A model generated the notes under the pieces. It was not told where the DNA came from. It ran no database searches and saw only the letters and a program-made list of their open reading frames with translations. This document shows positions 43,681 through 53,626 of a DNA stretch of 64,000 nt, one piece after another (position 1 is the first letter of the stretch; each line of letters starts with the position of its first letter). Location: assembly GCA_048498135.1 (NCBI GenBank), contig JBEHYO010000007.1, positions 15,084-79,083 of the forward strand, given 5' to 3'. Made by a program: the position numbers and the translations under genes. The DNA comes from Dokdonella_A sp937902695. GTDB taxonomy: Bacteria > Pseudomonadota > Gammaproteobacteria > Xanthomonadales > Rhodanobacteraceae.

Positions 43681-44814
43681 TCAGCGTACGCCGAGCAGGC
43701 GTTCGGCGATCGAACCATAGAGACGCGGGAGACGCTCGAGCTCGTCCAGCGCGACCGACTCGTCGATCTTGTGGATGCTCGCGTTGACGGGCCCGAGCTC
43801 GACGACTTCGGCGCCGAGCGGCGCGATGAAGCGCCCGTCGGACGTACCGCCGCCGGTGCTCGCTTCGGGCACGATGCCGCAGTGCTCGTCGATCGCGGCG
43901 ACCACGGCTTCGCGCAGCCGTCCTTCGCGCGTGAGGAACGGTTCGCCCGAAAGCCACCAGTCGATCGTCGCGTCGACCCCGCAGCCTGCCAGGATCCTTT
44001 CGACGCGTTCGCGAAGCGAGGCCGCGCTGCTCGCCGTGCCGAAGCGGAAATTGAAGACCGCGTCGAGCGCGCCCGGAATCACGTTGTCCGCGCCGGTGCC
44101 CGCGTTGAGGTTCGAGACCTGGAACGACGTCGGCGGGAACGCGTCGTTGCCCGCGTCCCAGCGCGTCGCGGCGAGCTCGGCGAGTGCCGGCGCGAGCGCG
44201 TGGATCGGATTCTTCGCGCGCTCGGGATAGGCGACATGCCCCTGCACGCCGCGCACGTGCAGCCGCCCGGTCAGCGAGCCGCGACGGCCGACGCGGATCA
44301 GGTCGCCGAGCGCCCCGCGCGAGGACGGCTCGCCGACGACGCACCAGTCGATGCGCTGATCGCGGCGGCGGAACTCTTCGGCAACGCGGCGCACGCCGTC
44401 CCTGCCGATGCCTTCCTCGTCGCTCGTCAGCAACAGCGCGATCGTGCCCGGATGCTGTGGATTCGCGCGCACGAAATCCTCGAGCGCGAGCGTCATCGCG
44501 GCGACGCCGGATTTCATGTCCGCCGCGCCGCGGCCGTATAGACGGCCATCGCGAAGGGTCGGCTCGAACGGCGGGCTCGTCCACGCGTCCAGCGGGCCCG
44601 GCGGGACGACGTCGGTGTGGCCGAGGAATACGAGCACGGGATCGCCGGCGCCGTGCGTCGCGAAGAGATTGTCCACCTCGCCATAGCGAAGCCGCTCGAT
44701 CGCGAATCCGGCGCCCGCGAGGCGCTCCGCAATCAGCGGCTGGCATCCGGCATCGTCGGGCGTCAGCGACGCGCGGCGGATCAGGTCGGCGGTGAGGTCG
44801 AGGATCGGCGACAC
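43681..44814 (-). CDS. dapE: Succinyl-diaminopimelate desuccinylase
   Basis: A 377-residue zinc hydrolase of lysine/diaminopimelate synthesis that removes succinate from N-succinyl-LL-DAP. Motifs are 'FLGHTDVVPPG' (metal His and Asp), 'GRGAADMKSGVAA', 'TSDEEGIGRDG' (catalytic Glu) and the dimerisation-domain 'GVQGHVAYPERAKNP'. The start is GTG 44814 with GAGGAG eight bases upstream. It gives the usual length; the longer frame runs through a REP-like repeat. It is the last gene of the map-glnD-dapD-arsC-dapE direction. Confidence 0.95.
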   Translation of the reverse strand: MSPILDLTADLIRRASLTPDDAGCQPLIAERLAGAGFAIERLRYGEVDNLFATHGAGDPVLVFLGHTDVVPPGPLDAWTSPPFEPTLRDGRLYGRGAADMKSGVAAMTLALEDFVRANPQHPGTIALLLTSDEEGIGRDGVRRVAEEFRRRDQRIDWCVVGEPSSRGALGDLIRVGRRGSLTGRLHVRGVQGHVAYPERAKNPIHALAPALAELAATRWDAGNDAFPPTSFQVSNLNAGTGADNVIPGALDAVFNFRFGTASSAASLRERVERILAGCGVDATIDWWLSGEPFLTREGRLREAVVAAIDEHCGIVPEASTGGGTSDGRFIAPLGAEVVELGPVNASIHKIDESVALDELERLPRLYGSIAERLLGVR

Positions 44815-44827
44815 GCTCGCTACTCCT

Positions 44828-44910
44828 CGTCGTCCCCGCGAAAGCGGGGACCCAGTGCCTTTCGCGTCGGAAGGCAACGTCGCTGCGTCCCCGCTTTCGC
44901 GGGGACGACG
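44828..44910. repeat. REP-like palindrome pair, type 2, copy A
   Basis: CGTCGTCCCCGCGAAAGCGG begins the element and its reverse complement ends it (CCGCTTTCGCGGGGACGACG), with about 40 bases between. Relatives lie at 46140-46221 and 52011-52089. It sits in the gap between the arsC-like gene and dapE, next to the dapE ribosome site. Confidence 0.85.
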
Positions 44911-44932
44911 CAAGCGAGGGACGCGCCGCGCC

Positions 44933-45286
44933 TCACGCGAACAACCTCTCGAAAGCCCCGTTCGTGAACCCGACGGACACGTCTCCGTCCGCGGTCACCA
45001 CGAGCGGCCGTCGCACCAGCGCCGGATGCTCTCTGACCAGCAACGTCCACTCGGGATCGCTCCGCGGCGTCTTGCGCGATTCAGGCAGGTTGCGCCACGT
45101 CATCGAGCTTCGGTTGACGAGCTTCTCCCAGCCGCCGAGCGCGCTGGCGTATTCCCCGAGTTTCGCCGCCGCGATCGGATGCTCGCGGTAATCGACGAAC
45201 GCGTGCTCGACCTTGTGGCGCGCGAGCCAGTTGCGCGCTTTCCTGCACGTGTCGCACGTATCGAGTCCGTACAGCGTGACGCTCAC
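44933..45286 (-). CDS. ArsC/Spx family thioredoxin-fold protein (YffB-like)
   Basis: A 117-residue protein: 'MSVTLYGLDTCDTCRKARNW' with CxxC at 11-14, 'FVDYREHPI' and the cis-Pro region 'VRRPLVVTADG' near the C-terminus. Placement within a dap cluster and length are typical of YffB, the member often encoded next to dapE. Arsenate reduction is not implied; YffB-type proteins are thought to bind glutathione. The start is GTG 45286 after AGGAG. Confidence 0.88.
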   Translation of the reverse strand: MSVTLYGLDTCDTCRKARNWLARHKVEHAFVDYREHPIAAAKLGEYASALGGWEKLVNRSSMTWRNLPESRKTPRSDPEWTLLVREHPALVRRPLVVTADGDVSVGFTNGAFERLFA

Positions 45287-45302
45287 CGGCGCGCTCCTTT
45301 GC

Positions 45303-46124
<822 letters not shown>

Positions 46125-46139
46125 GCGATCCCTGATTTT

Positions 46140-46221
46140 CGTCGTTCCCGCGAAAGCGGGAACCTAGCGCCTTTGATCTCGGCGCGAAAGGCACTGGGTC
46201 CCCGCTTTCGCGGGGACGACG
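46140..46221. repeat. REP-like palindrome pair, type 2, copy B
   Basis: CGTCGTTCCCGCGAAAGCGG at the left and CCCCGCTTTCGCGGGGACGA at the right enclose about 40 bases with 'CGCCTTTGATC'. It lies between glnD and dapD inside an otherwise continuous run, so it may attenuate or stabilise the transcript. Confidence 0.85.
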
Positions 46222-46228
46222 GATTTTG

Positions 46229-48916
46229 TCAGGTGTCCGCCGAAACCGCAGCCGTCTTGGGCGCTTCGTCTTCGACGCCGAAGCGTTCCTCGAGCGCCGC
46301 GCGCAGCGCCTGCTGCGCGGCGTCCGACAGCGGCCGGTCGCTCTCGTCGCTGATCACGAAAAAATCCTCCGCGCGCTCGCCGAACGTCGCGATGCGCGCA
46401 TCGTGCACGCGCACGTGCGCGTCGCGCAGCGTCTGCGCCACCTGCGCGAGCAGGCCCGGCTGATCCCCGCAGACGAGCGCAAGCTGCGTCGCCTCGGCGG
46501 TGTTGGTGAGCTCGACGCGCGGCGCGCGGCGAAAGTGCCGGAGCCGCCGCGGCAGGCTACGGCGCACCAGGCGCGCCGACATCGCGTTATCCCCGAGCAC
46601 GCCGGCGAGCTCGGCTTCGAGCCGTGCGGCGCGCTCGGCATCGAGCGGGGCCTGCGTTTCCGCGTCGAGCACGACGAACGTGTCGAACGCGATGCCTTGC
46701 GAGGAGAACACGCGCGCCTCGGCGACCGAGACGCCATGCCGGTCGAGCGTCGCCGTCAGCGCCGCGAAGAGTCCGTCGCGATCCCTGGCGTGCACGAACA
46801 CTTCGCTGCCGCCGCGCGCCGACGGCGTCACCACGACCACCGGCGCGCCGGGCTCGGCACTCGCGAGGATCGCGCGCGTCTGCCGCGCGATCTGGTTCGG
46901 CCGCTGGCGCAGGAAGCTCGCTTCGGGAAATGCCGACCAGAGCCGCTCGACCCGCGGCGCCTCGATGCCCTCGCGCACGAGCTGCTTCAGCGCCGCGTCG
47001 CGGCACGCAGCGATGCGCGCGGCCGCGTGCGGCGGCCGCTCGAGCCCGGCGCGGAGCGCATAGCGCGTGGCGACGTAGAGGTCGGCGAGGAGCTGATCCT
47101 TCCACGCGTTCCAGAGCTTCGGGTTCGTGCCGGCGATGTCGGCGATCGTCAGCAGGTACAGGTGATCGAGCCGCTCGACGTCTTCGACCTGCACGGCGAA
47201 CCGGTGCACGACGTCGGGATCGGTGATGTCCTGCCGCTGCGCGGTGACGCTCATGACGAGGTGCCAGCGCACGAGCCAGGCGATCAGGTCGATGTCGGCG
47301 TCGCGAAGGCCGAGCTTCGCGCAGAAACCTCGCGCATCTTCCTCGCCGAGCACCGAGTGATCGCCGCCGCGGCCTTTGGCGATGTCGTGGAACAGCGCGG
47401 CGAGCAGCAGGAGCTCCGGTTTTTCGAGCGTGCTCCAGATCGTCGTCGCGATCGGGAGCTCGGCGCGCGCGGCAGGATCGGCGTAGCGCGCGACGTTGCG
47501 CAACACGCGCAGCGTGTGCTCGTCGACGGTGTAGACGTGGAAGAGGTCGTACTGCATGCGCCCCACGACACGGCGGAACGTCGGCAGGAGCGCGGCGAGC
47601 ACGCCGTGGCGGTTCATCGCAGCCAGCGCGGCGACCGACGGCGCGCCGCGGCGCAACAGCGCGAGGAACGCGGCGAGCACATATTTGTCGTCGGCGAAAT
47701 CGCGGCCGTGCCGCGCGAGCGCGCGCTGCAGGCGGCGCATCGCATCGGCCGAAAGGCCGCGCAGCTCCGGATGATCGAGCAGCAGCGCGAACGCATCGAC
47801 CATCGCGCGCGGGCGACGCTCGAACAGCGTCGGCGAGCGCAGCTCCAGACGTGCGCCGACCGCGACGAAATCGCGATCGATCTCACGCGGCGGCCCGGCC
47901 GGCGGATCGATGATCTCCATGAAACGCTCGGTGACCTGCGCGCCGAGCCGCTCGACGATCGTCGCGGCGCGGTAGTAGCCCTGCATGAACTGCTCGACGG
48001 CGAGATTCTTCTCGTGCTCGTCCGTGAAGCCGAGACTCGCGGCAAGCGCGCGCTGGTAGTCGAACAGCAGGCGTTCCTCGGATCGGCCCGCGGCGAGATG
48101 CAATGCGTAGCGGTAGCGGCGCAGCGTCGCCTCCGAACGTTCGAGCGCCGCGCGTTCGGTGGGATCGAGCACGCCCTGCGAAACCATCGCGTCGAAATCG
48201 GCCGCGCGCGTGACGCGGCGGCCGAGCCAGCGCAGGAGATCGAGCGTGCGCAATCCGCCCGGCCCTTCCTTGAGATTCGGCTCGAGGTTGTAGGCGGTGT
48301 CGTTGAAGCGCGCGAAGCGCTCGCCCTGCTCGGCGCGCTTCGCGGCGAGATAGTCGGCCGGCGGCCACAGCGTCTTGTCGTCGACGAGCGCGTCGAGCGC
48401 GTCGGCCAGGCGCTCGGAGCCCGCGAGCCGGCGCGCGTCGAGGAGGTTCGTGAACACGGTGACGTCCTTCGACGCCAGCGCGCGGCACTCGCCGAGCTCG
48501 CGCACCGCATGGCCCGGCTTGAGTCCGAGATCCCACAGGCACGCGAAGAACGCCTCGAGCGCGCGCGCGTGGCGCCCGAGCGCGCCCGGCTCGATCAGCA
48601 CGAGCAGATCGAGATCCGAGCACGGGAACAGCGCCCCGCGGCCGAAGCCGCCGACCGCGAACAATGCCGCATCGGCCGGCTCGCCGACGCACGCGCGGAA
48701 GACGTGCACGACGACGTGCTCGACGGCCTGCGCGCGCACGCGCGTCAGCGCACGCGCATCGGCGCCGTTGCGGAACGCATCGGCGAGCCGGCGTTCGTTG
48801 TCGCCGAGCAGCTGCCTGAGCGCGAGGCGCGCTTCGGCCGAGACGCCGCTGCGCGGCATCGCGGGCGGCAGGCGCGGCGCATCGGGAAGGCGCGGAGTGT
48901 CGTCTGCGCGCGCCAT
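46229..48916 (-). CDS. glnD: Bifunctional PII uridylyltransferase/uridylyl-removing enzyme
   Basis: An 895-residue nitrogen sensor. The nucleotidyltransferase domain carries 'GGFGRGALFPCSDLDLLVL' (G-G/S-D-x-D). The HD hydrolase domain carries 'LAALFHDIAKGRGGDHS'. Two C-terminal ACT domains bind glutamine: one at 'GGSEVFVHARDRDGLFAALT' and a second at 'ALVCGDQPGLLAQVAQTLRD'. Length is the same as E. coli GlnD (890). It uridylylates PII when glutamine is low and reverses this when high. It lies 31 bases after map. Confidence 0.97.
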   Translation of the reverse strand: MARADDTPRLPDAPRLPPAMPRSGVSAEARLALRQLLGDNERRLADAFRNGADARALTRVRAQAVEHVVVHVFRACVGEPADAALFAVGGFGRGALFPCSDLDLLVLIEPGALGRHARALEAFFACLWDLGLKPGHAVRELGECRALASKDVTVFTNLLDARRLAGSERLADALDALVDDKTLWPPADYLAAKRAEQGERFARFNDTAYNLEPNLKEGPGGLRTLDLLRWLGRRVTRAADFDAMVSQGVLDPTERAALERSEATLRRYRYALHLAAGRSEERLLFDYQRALAASLGFTDEHEKNLAVEQFMQGYYRAATIVERLGAQVTERFMEIIDPPAGPPREIDRDFVAVGARLELRSPTLFERRPRAMVDAFALLLDHPELRGLSADAMRRLQRALARHGRDFADDKYVLAAFLALLRRGAPSVAALAAMNRHGVLAALLPTFRRVVGRMQYDLFHVYTVDEHTLRVLRNVARYADPAARAELPIATTIWSTLEKPELLLLAALFHDIAKGRGGDHSVLGEEDARGFCAKLGLRDADIDLIAWLVRWHLVMSVTAQRQDITDPDVVHRFAVQVEDVERLDHLYLLTIADIAGTNPKLWNAWKDQLLADLYVATRYALRAGLERPPHAAARIAACRDAALKQLVREGIEAPRVERLWSAFPEASFLRQRPNQIARQTRAILASAEPGAPVVVVTPSARGGSEVFVHARDRDGLFAALTATLDRHGVSVAEARVFSSQGIAFDTFVVLDAETQAPLDAERAARLEAELAGVLGDNAMSARLVRRSLPRRLRHFRRAPRVELTNTAEATQLALVCGDQPGLLAQVAQTLRDAHVRVHDARIATFGERAEDFFVISDESDRPLSDAAQQALRAALEERFGVEDEAPKTAAVSADT

Positions 48917-48947
48917 CGGGGTCGGCTCGGGTATCGGTCGGTCTGGA

Positions 48948-49715
48948 TCAGGCCGCTTGCGGCCAGGGCGTCAGGATCTCGAAGCCGTCGTCGGTAACGG
49001 CGATCGTGTGCTCCCACTGCGCCGAGAGCGAATGATCCTTGGTGACGACGGTCCAGCCGTCCGGCAGGAGCCGCGTATGCGGCTTGCCGGCGTTGACCAT
49101 CGGCTCGACCGTGAACGTCATGCCCTTCGTCAGCCTGATGCCGGTGCCGGGCTGGCCGTAGTGCAGGACCTGAGGATCCTCGTGATAGACCTGCCCGATG
49201 CCATGCCCGCAATACTCGCGGACCACGGAATATCCGTTCGATTCGACGTACTTCTGGATCGCGTAGCCGATGTCGCCGAGCGTGGCGCCGGGACGCACCT
49301 CGCCGATGCCGCGCATCATCGCCTCGTAGGTCGTGTCGACCAGCCGCTTCGCCAGCACCGGGGGCTCGCCGACGAAGTACATGCGGCTCGTGTCGCCGTG
49401 CCAGCCGTCCTTGATGACGGTGACATCGATGTTGACGATGTCGCCATCCTTCAACATCTTCTGCGCGCTCGGAATTCCGTGGCAGATCACGTGGTTGACC
49501 GACGTGCAGAGCGTCTTCGGGAAGCCCTTGTAGCCGACGTTGGCGGGCACCGCCTTCTGCACGTTGACGATGTGCTCGTATGCGATGCGGTCGAGCTCCT
49601 CGGTCGTGATGCCGGGCTTGACGTGCTCGCGCATGAGCTCCAGCACCTCGGCGGCGAGGCGGCCGGCGACGCGCATCTTCTCGATTTCGGTGGGACTCTT
49701 GACGCTGATGGCCAT
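48948..49715 (-). CDS. map: Type I methionine aminopeptidase
   Basis: A 255-residue enzyme that removes initiator methionine from nascent proteins. Metal ligands are visible: 'NIDVTVIKDGWHGDTSRMY' (two Asp), 'YCGHGIGQVYHEDPQ' (His), 'TVEPMV' (Glu) and 'QWEHTIAV' (Glu). The substrate His is in 'VICHGIPSAQ'. It is divergent from rpsB, as in many proteobacteria, and is the first gene of the map-glnD-dapD run. Confidence 0.97.
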   Translation of the reverse strand: MAISVKSPTEIEKMRVAGRLAAEVLELMREHVKPGITTEELDRIAYEHIVNVQKAVPANVGYKGFPKTLCTSVNHVICHGIPSAQKMLKDGDIVNIDVTVIKDGWHGDTSRMYFVGEPPVLAKRLVDTTYEAMMRGIGEVRPGATLGDIGYAIQKYVESNGYSVVREYCGHGIGQVYHEDPQVLHYGQPGTGIRLTKGMTFTVEPMVNAGKPHTRLLPDGWTVVTKDHSLSAQWEHTIAVTDDGFEILTPWPQAA

Positions 49716-49753
49716 GGCTTTATTTAGGGGATTCGGGCCCGCGGGACCATGAC

Positions 49754-49783
49754 TTGTCCGGACCCCGGGCGGCGGTTTACAAT
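49754..49783 (+). promoter_or_regulatory. Promoter of rpsB-tsf
   Basis: TTGTCC (49754-49759), an 18-base spacer, then TACAAT (49778-49783) form a good sigma-70 pair. It gives a 5' leader of about 230 bases before rpsB, long enough for the ribosomal-protein S2 feedback known for this operon in gammaproteobacteria. I could not verify the S2-leader fold. Confidence 0.65.
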
Positions 49784-50021
49784 TCTACGGTTCCGCGGGC
49801 CGCATTCGTAACCTGCTGCCAGCGAAGCAAAATGCGGTCCGAACGGGCAATCCGCAAGGCCGCCTACGGCAATTCCGCCGAATCCGCACACGCACCGTCA
49901 CCGCGTTCGGGGTGCTCCGCAAGGAGTCGCACGCGTCGGGTACGTGGAGGTCAAACCCCGGGCTTCACCGCGCCGATCAAGGAAGGCGCGGCGTGCCCAC
50001 GTCATTGGAGTCAAGCAAACC

Positions 50022-50939
50022 ATGCCTCAGGTCACGATGCGCCAGATGCTCGAAGCCGGCGTGCACTTCGGTCACCAGACCCGCTACTGGAATCCGCGCA
50101 TGGCGCCGTACATCTTCGGCGCGCGCGGCAAGATCCACATCATCAACCTCGAGAAGACGCTCCCGCTCTTCACCGACGCGATGAACTTCATCTCGGGCCT
50201 CGCGCAGAAGCGCGGCACGATCCTCTTCGTCGGCACCAAGCGCTCGGCGCGCGACGCGATCAAGGAAGAGGCGTCCCGTTGCGGCATGCCGTTCGTCGCG
50301 GCGCGCTGGCTCGGCGGCATGCTGACCAACTTCCGCACGGTCAAAGGCTCGATCGCTCGCCTGAAGGAGCTCGAGACGATGGCCACCGACGGCAGCTACG
50401 AGAAGCTCGTCAAGCACGAGGTGCTGCAGCTCGCCCGCGAGCGCGAGAAGCTCGAAAAGACGCTCGGCGGCATCAAGGACATGAATCGCCTGCCGGACGC
50501 GCTGTTCGTGATCGACATCGGCCACGAGAACATCGCCGTGCTCGAGGCGAAGAAGCTCGGCATCCCGGTCATCGCGGTCGTCGACACGAACTACGACCCG
50601 GCGCTCGTCGACTACGCGATTCCGGGCAACGACGACGCGATCCGCGCGGTGCAGCTCTATGTCCGCGCCGCCGCCGACGCGGTGCTCGAGGGCAAGGCCG
50701 CGGCGCCGCAGATGGCCGCGAGCGAGAAGGACGATTTCGTCGAGCTCGACGCGCAGGGCAATCCGGTCACGAAGGAAAATGCCGGACGCGAGCGCGACGA
50801 CCGTCGCCGGCCCGCGCCGCGCAAGCAGCCGGCGAAGCGTCCGGCCGGCCGTCGCGGCCCGCCGCCGCCGCGTGGCGCCCGTCCGGAGCGCACCGAGGAA
50901 TCGGCGGCCGACACCGAAACGCCCTCGCCGGCCGAGTAA
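50022..50939 (+). CDS. rpsB: 30S ribosomal protein S2 with long C-terminal extension
   Basis: 305 residues: 'MLEAGVHFGHQTRYWNPRMA', 'IHIINLEKTLPLFTDAMNFI', 'RWLGGMLTNFRTVKGSIARL' and 'DTNYDPALVDYAIPGNDDAI' are universal S2 motifs. The protein is about 60 residues longer than E. coli S2 (241). The extra tail is highly charged and Pro/Arg-rich ('RRRPAPRKQPAKRPAGRRGP') and ends acidic. The start is ATG 50022 (MPQVTMRQML) with GGAG upstream; upstream in-frame codons lie in the leader. Confidence 0.97.
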   Translation: MPQVTMRQMLEAGVHFGHQTRYWNPRMAPYIFGARGKIHIINLEKTLPLFTDAMNFISGLAQKRGTILFVGTKRSARDAIKEEASRCGMPFVAARWLGGMLTNFRTVKGSIARLKELETMATDGSYEKLVKHEVLQLAREREKLEKTLGGIKDMNRLPDALFVIDIGHENIAVLEAKKLGIPVIAVVDTNYDPALVDYAIPGNDDAIRAVQLYVRAAADAVLEGKAAAPQMAASEKDDFVELDAQGNPVTKENAGRERDDRRRPAPRKQPAKRPAGRRGPPPPRGARPERTEESAADTETPSPAE

Positions 50940-51104
50940 GCCTGTAACGCACGGACGGCATGCTCAGGCGTGCCGTCCACGCGATCCGTCCAGGCCGGGA
51001 ACCGAAGGCGCTCTTGCGCTTCGCGTTCGCGACGCCATCTGACGGCGCGGATCGACAACGAATCACCGTGCGGCGCCGCGCGCCGCGCTCATCGAGGTAC
51101 ACCC

Positions 51105-51986
51105 ATGGAAATCACCGCAAACCTGGTCAAGGAACTGCGCGAGCGCTCCGGCGCCGGCATGATGGAGTGCAAGAAGGCGCTCACGCAGAACAACGGCGAC
51201 ATCGAAGTGTCGATCGAGTGGCTGCGCAAGCAGGGCCTCGCGAAGGCCGACAAGAAGGCAAGCCGCGTCGCCGCCGAAGGTCGCGTCGTTCTGGCCCAGG
51301 ACGCCGGCAAGGCCGTGCTCGTCGAGGTCAACAGCGAAACCGACTTCGTCGCCAAGGACGAGAGCTTCGTCGCGTTCGCCAATGAAATCGCCAAGGTCGC
51401 GCTTGCGAGCGGCACGACCGACGTCGAAGCGCTGAAATCGGCCAAGACGTCGTCCGGCACTACGGTCGAAGAAGCGCGCCAGGCGCTGATCGCGAAGATC
51501 GGCGAGAACATCCAGGTGCGCCGCATGGTGCGCGTCGATTCGTCGAACAACGTCGGCGCTTACGTCCACGGCGGGCGCATCGGCGTGCTCGTCGAGGTCA
51601 AGGGCGGTTCGGCCGAGCTCGCGCGCGGCATCGCCATGCACGTCGCCGCGATGAACCCGCCGTACATCTCGGAGAAACACGTCCCGGCCGACTTCATCGC
51701 GAAGGAGAAGGAGATCGAGCTCGCGAAGATGTCGGAGAAGGAAAAGTCCAAGCCGGCCGAGATCCTCGAGAAGATCATCGGCGGCAAGGTCAACAAGATC
51801 ATCAACGAGAACACGCTGACCGGCCAGCCGTACGTGCTCGATACGAACGAGTCGGTCGGCAACGTGCTGAAGAAGGAAGGCGCGGAGGTGCTGTCAATGC
51901 ATCGGCTTGCGGTCGGCGAAGGCATCGACAAGCCGGTCGGCGAGGACTTCGCGACCGAGGTCATGAAGCAGGCGGGTCTCGCCTGA
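51105..51986 (+). CDS. tsf: Elongation factor Ts
   Basis: A 293-residue nucleotide-exchange factor for EF-Tu. The N-terminal UBA-like motif 'LVKELRERSGAGMMECKKAL' is followed by the 'VNSETDFVAKDESF' signature (the TDFV-containing contact). Both core subdomains are present and the protein ends 'FATEVMKQAGLA'. It is transcribed with rpsB, 165 bases apart. A REP pair and a terminator follow, separating it from pyrH. Confidence 0.97.
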   Translation: MEITANLVKELRERSGAGMMECKKALTQNNGDIEVSIEWLRKQGLAKADKKASRVAAEGRVVLAQDAGKAVLVEVNSETDFVAKDESFVAFANEIAKVALASGTTDVEALKSAKTSSGTTVEEARQALIAKIGENIQVRRMVRVDSSNNVGAYVHGGRIGVLVEVKGGSAELARGIAMHVAAMNPPYISEKHVPADFIAKEKEIELAKMSEKEKSKPAEILEKIIGGKVNKIINENTLTGQPYVLDTNESVGNVLKKEGAEVLSMHRLAVGEGIDKPVGEDFATEVMKQAGLA

Positions 51987-52010
51987 GTCGAAACCTCGGA
52001 ACATAGCTAT

Positions 52011-52089
52011 CGTCGTCCCCGCGAAAGCGGGGACCCAGCGCCTTCGGCGCATGGAAAGACGCCAGGTTCCCGCTTTCGCGGGAACGACG
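52011..52089. repeat. REP-like palindrome pair, type 2, copy C
   Basis: CGTCGTCCCCGCGAAAGCGG at the left and CCCGCTTTCGCGGGAACGAC at the right, with about 40 bases between. It stands between tsf and its terminator, in the same arrangement as copies A and B. Confidence 0.85.
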
Positions 52090-52098
52090 GAGATCAGG

Positions 52099-52128
52099 AA
52101 GGCCGCGCACCGTCGCGGCCTTTTCTTT
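52099..52128 (+). terminator. Intrinsic terminator of rpsB-tsf
   Basis: AAGGCCGCG (52099-52107), loop CACCGT, CGCGGCCTT (52114-52122), then TTCTTTT. This is a nine-base GC-rich stem with a U-rich tail on the plus strand. Confidence 0.85.
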
Positions 52129-52134
52129 TGCAGC

Positions 52135-52140
52135 TACAAT
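52135..52140 (+). promoter_or_regulatory. -10 box before pyrH
   Basis: TACAAT lies 30 bases before the pyrH start, right after the terminator. No good -35 is visible at the expected distance, so the promoter is only half supported. Confidence 0.4.
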
Positions 52141-52170
52141 GCGTCCGTTTTGCCCGCCTGGACCTGACGC

Positions 52171-52887
52171 ATGCCCGCCGCGATCAAATACAAGCGCATC
52201 CTGCTCAAGCTCTCCGGCGAGGCACTGATGGGCAGCGCGGACTACGGCATCGACCCGAACGTCCTGCACCGCCTCGCGCGCGAGATCATCGAGGTGCAGC
52301 AGGCCGGCGTGCAGCTCGGCGTCGTCATCGGCGGCGGCAACATCTTCCGCGGCGCAGGTCTCCAGGCCTCGGGCATGGATCGCGTGACCGGCGATCACAT
52401 GGGCATGCTCGCGACGGTCATGAACGCGCTCGCGATGCAGGACGCCATTGAAAAGGCCGGCGGCTTCGCGCGCACGATGAGCGCGATCAAGATCAACGAA
52501 GTCTGCGAGGACTTCATCCGCCGGCGCGCGATCCGCCATCTCGAGAAGGGCCGCATCGCGATCTTCGCGGCCGGCACCGGCAATCCGTTCTTCACGACCG
52601 ATTCGGCGGCGGCGCTCCGCGCGATCGAGATCAACGCCGATCTCCTGCTGAAGGCGACCAAGGTCGACGGCGTCTATACGGCCGATCCGCGCAAGGACAA
52701 GACCGCCAGACGCTACGAGCAGCTCTCGTACGACGACGTCATCCAGCGCAACCTGCAGGTCATGGACACGAGCGCGATCGCGCTCGCGCGCGACAACAGG
52801 ATCCCGCTGCGCATCTACAACATGTCGGTCGAAGGCGACCTGATGCGCATCATGCGCGGCGAGCGGATCGGCACGCTGGTCAACTGA
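52171..52887 (+). CDS. pyrH: UMP kinase
   Basis: A 238-residue hexameric kinase that phosphorylates UMP to UDP in pyrimidine synthesis. Motifs are 'RILLKLSGEALMG' (phosphate-binding Lys), 'GVVIGGGNIFRGAG', 'AGTGNPFFTTDSAAALRA' (conserved GTGNPFFTTD) and 'LKATKVDGVYTADPRKD'. Length is the same as E. coli PyrH (241). It follows the terminator and is the start of the envelope-linked gene run. Confidence 0.98.
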   Translation: MPAAIKYKRILLKLSGEALMGSADYGIDPNVLHRLAREIIEVQQAGVQLGVVIGGGNIFRGAGLQASGMDRVTGDHMGMLATVMNALAMQDAIEKAGGFARTMSAIKINEVCEDFIRRRAIRHLEKGRIAIFAAGTGNPFFTTDSAAALRAIEINADLLLKATKVDGVYTADPRKDKTARRYEQLSYDDVIQRNLQVMDTSAIALARDNRIPLRIYNMSVEGDLMRIMRGERIGTLVN

Positions 52888-52960
52888 GCGCGGCTCCCGA
52901 CGCCGCGCCGCGGCGCAGCATTGCGGCCCGACGAGGCCGGCCCGCCGCCCGCAACCCCGC

Positions 52961-52969
52961 TGCTATACT
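52961..52969 (+). promoter_or_regulatory. Extended -10 promoter before frr
   Basis: TGCTATACT is an extended -10 (TGn-TATACT) 35 bases before frr. A -35 box is not evident. It suggests frr and downstream genes have their own promoter in addition to read-through from pyrH. Confidence 0.5.
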
Positions 52970-53004
52970 CGCCGGCCACTCGCAGGTTGAACCGGTGGCC
53001 GCGC

Positions 53005-53568
53005 ATGCAGAACCTCAACGACATCAAGAAGGACGCGCAGACGCGCATGCAGAAGAGCGTCGACGCGCTCAAGCACGACCTGCAGCGCCTGCGCACCGGC
53101 CGCGCGTCGACCGCGCTGATCGAGCCGCTCAAGGTCAATTACTACGGCACCGACACGCCGGTGATGCAGGTCGCGAACGTCGCGATCGCCGACGCGCGCT
53201 CGATCACGATCACGCCGTACGAGAAGAACCTGGTCGGCCCGGTCGAGAAGGCGATCCTCGCCTCCGATCTCGGCCTCACGCCGACGACGGTCGGCAACGT
53301 GATCCGCATCAACCTGCCGCCGCTGACCGAGGAGCGCCGCAAGGAGCTTTCCAAGCACGTCTCGCACGAAGGCGAGAACGCGAAGGTCGCCGTGCGCAAC
53401 GTGCGCCGCGATGCGTTGCATCACGTCAAGGAGCTTCTCAAGGAAAAGAAGATCACCGAGGACGAGAACACACGCGCCGAGGACGAGATCCAGAAGCTGA
53501 CCGACAAGTTCGTCAAGGATGTCGACGGCGTCGTCAAGCTGAAGGAAGACGAGCTGATGGCGATGTAG
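53005..53568 (+). CDS. frr: Ribosome recycling factor
   Basis: 187 residues (E. coli 185): 'DAQTRMQKSVDALKHDLQRL', 'RTGRASTALIEPLKVNYYGT', 'TPYEKNLVGPVEKAI' and 'GVVKLKEDELM' are diagnostic. It releases ribosomes after termination together with EF-G. I start at ATG 53005 (MQNLNDIKK), the family N-terminus. Confidence 0.98.
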   Translation: MQNLNDIKKDAQTRMQKSVDALKHDLQRLRTGRASTALIEPLKVNYYGTDTPVMQVANVAIADARSITITPYEKNLVGPVEKAILASDLGLTPTTVGNVIRINLPPLTEERRKELSKHVSHEGENAKVAVRNVRRDALHHVKELLKEKKITEDENTRAEDEIQKLTDKFVKDVDGVVKLKEDELMAM

Positions 53569-53626
53569 TCGCCGCCCCTGCGACTTCGATCCGACGCATC
53601 GCTGCCGCCGTCCCGACAAGACCCGC

